A stretch of DNA of 38,681 bases, taken from Blastocatellia bacterium (lineage in GTDB: Bacteria > Acidobacteriota > Blastocatellia > HR10). The first letter of the stretch is position 1. Every line of letters starts with the position of its first letter. The notes below the pieces were generated by a model, which did not search any database, had not been told where the DNA came from, and saw only the letters and a list, made by a program, of their open reading frames with translations. Shown in pieces: positions 37,722 to 38,681 of this stretch. Made by a program: the position numbers and the translations under genes. The DNA is taken from contig DATLZR010000091.1 in assembly GCA_035573895.1 (NCBI GenBank), forward strand, positions 1 through 38,681, read 5' to 3'.

Positions 37722-38681
37722 ATGCCAAGGACCTTGCGACTCAGTCTCCGATGCATTCGCCATCCCGATCATGTGGGGCCCGGTGATTTCTCGCGGCTAT
37801 TGCGGGCGACGCGCACCGGTATCGTTGGCCTGGGCCTGGCGCTGGCGCTGGCGAGTCCGGCTCTGGGTCAGGCCCAGCGGGCGACGGGCGAGGCCCCTCC
37901 CCCACCCACGACGTTTAACGTTGAGGAGCTGAAGGACCTGCAAGCGGTGATCGAAACCGACCTGGGAACGATTGTCATCGAGTTCTTCGCTCAGGCAGCG
38001 CCCCGTCATGTCGCCTATTTCGTCAGCCTCGCCCGCCAGGGATTTTACAACGGGACGACCTTCCATCGGATTCTCCCCAAGAGTTTGATTCAGGGCGGCG
38101 ATCCGCTCAGCCGCAACCCGCGCACTCCCCGTGAGGCCCTCGGTCGAGGCGGACTCGATAAGCTCCCGCCGGAATTCAACGATCATCCCTTCACGCGAGG
38201 CGTCGTCGGCGCCGTCCTCCGACCGAATCAGCCCAACAGCGCCGGCACTCAGTTCTTCATCTGCGTCACCGATCAAGGACAACTGGATCGGCGATTCACT
38301 GCTTTTGGTCGGGTCGTCGAGGGAATGGATGTGGTGGAGAAAATCTCCGAAACGCCCACCGATGCCGAGGGACTGGCTCAGAAGCGCATCGTGATGAAGA
38401 CGGTGACGATTCGTCCCTCGCCTCTCGCGCAGGTGGACGAGCTGAAGAAATATCGCGTCGTGCTGGAGAGCGAACTGGGAGCCATCACGCTCGAATTTCT
38501 TCCCGAGATCGCTCCTCGACACGTGCGCCATTTCATCAGCCTGGCCGGAAGCGGCTTTTATGACGGGACGACATTCCATCGCATCTATCCCGGCTACATG
38601 CTCATGGGAGGCGATCCGCTCACCCGCAGCGACGACCGCAGCCTCTGGGGGCGAGGGTGGTCCGGCGACTTCCTTCCCGCC
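37722..38681 (+). CDS. tandem-domain cyclophilin-type peptidyl-prolyl isomerase, cut by the window end
   Basis: 320 codons are visible without a stop. The ATG is 7 bp after trpE, with GAGGGAG close by. An unusually long basic N-terminus precedes a hydrophobic stretch (GIVGLGLALALASPALG, about 33-49), probably a signal peptide, so the protein likely works in the periplasm. The first cyclophilin domain (75-232) is complete: TFHRILPKSLIQGGD, NSAGTQFFI, FTAFGRVVEGMDVV. A second domain begins at 245 (VVLESELGAITLEF, TFHRIYPGYMLMGGD) and is interrupted by the window edge. In the second domain Met replaces the Gln of the usual QGGD motif. Two fused cyclophilin domains in one exported protein are uncommon. 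Its link to trpE is probably only transcriptional. Confidence 0.88.
   Translation, partial: MPRTLRLSLRCIRHPDHVGPGDFSRLLRATRTGIVGLGLALALASPALGQAQRATGEAPPPPTTFNVEELKDLQAVIETDLGTIVIEFFAQAAPRHVAYFVSLARQGFYNGTTFHRILPKSLIQGGDPLSRNPRTPREALGRGGLDKLPPEFNDHPFTRGVVGAVLRPNQPNSAGTQFFICVTDQGQLDRRFTAFGRVVEGMDVVEKISETPTDAEGLAQKRIVMKTVTIRPSPLAQVDELKKYRVVLESELGAITLEFLPEIAPRHVRHFISLAGSGFYDGTTFHRIYPGYMLMGGDPLTRSDDRSLWGRGWSGDFLPA

Noticed and set aside
33105-37756. Minus-strand frames of 365, 372 and 513 codons opposite gpmA, the M19 gene and trpE
   Set aside because: Antisense shadows of conserved genes in GC-rich DNA.

Overview
The window is a GC-rich (roughly 60%) bacterial chromosome segment of 38.7 kb. Genes are tightly packed, usually with clear Shine-Dalgarno sequences and sigma70-like promoters. 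Several traits suggest a member of the Acidobacteriota: a giant two-component-regulator-propeller histidine kinase, a secreted sortilin/BNR-repeat protein, a large DUF5117-type zinc metalloprotease, Suf as the only Fe-S assembly system in view, and many short intergenic palindromes built on GCGCAGGCTTTCC..CCTGCG. This assignment is an inference from gene content and repeat style; there is no rRNA in the window to test it. No phage, integrase, transposase or CRISPR array is visible.

Layout. (1) 1-380: a truncated homoserine kinase fragment. (2) 332-6740, minus: secreted BNR/sortilin-like beta-propeller protein and a propeller sensor kinase, with related palindromic repeats on both sides of the kinase gene. 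(3) 6927-9181, minus: ABC exporter (ATPase plus permease) with its own promoter. (4) 9340-12956, minus: nadB, a CaCA-type cation antiporter and nfi, overlapping or nearly so. (5) 13083-18489, minus: recA, a secreted zinc metalloprotease and a Gfo/Idh/MocA oxidoreductase. (6) 18789-25064, minus: a complete suf operon, rrf2-sufB-sufC-sufD-sufS-sufU-sufT, with two matching candidate Rrf2 operators. (7) 25392-25468, minus: tRNA-Arg(TCG), followed by a 0.7-kb repeat-rich gap. (8) 26194-29656, minus: PIG-L deacetylase, GNAT acetyltransferase, FabF-like ketosynthase and acyl carrier protein. (9) 30022-32640, minus: a DUF2238-like membrane protein, queG and a DtxR/MntR regulator. (10) 33135-38681, plus: gpmA, a Tat-exported M19 dipeptidase-like protein, then an operon of a HisIE-like protein, trpE and a tandem-cyclophilin protein cut by the window end.

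How genes work together. The Suf cluster is a self-contained Fe-S assembly line: SufS supplies sulfur, SufU relays it, SufBCD is the scaffold and SufT helps maturation. It is probably controlled by the Rrf2 regulator, whose promoter runs almost straight into its GTG codon, implying a leaderless mRNA. NadB and QueG are housekeeping enzymes.

Most unusual are proteins that keep their fold but have lost textbook catalytic residues. The HisIE homologue coupled to trpE is degenerate at the active sites of both halves. The M19 protein lacks the N-terminal HxD and bridging Glu metal ligands. QueG has Thr in place of one of its eight cluster cysteines. The second cyclophilin domain has Met where Gln is usual. 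The HisIE-like/TrpE pair is the best candidate here for an undescribed function.
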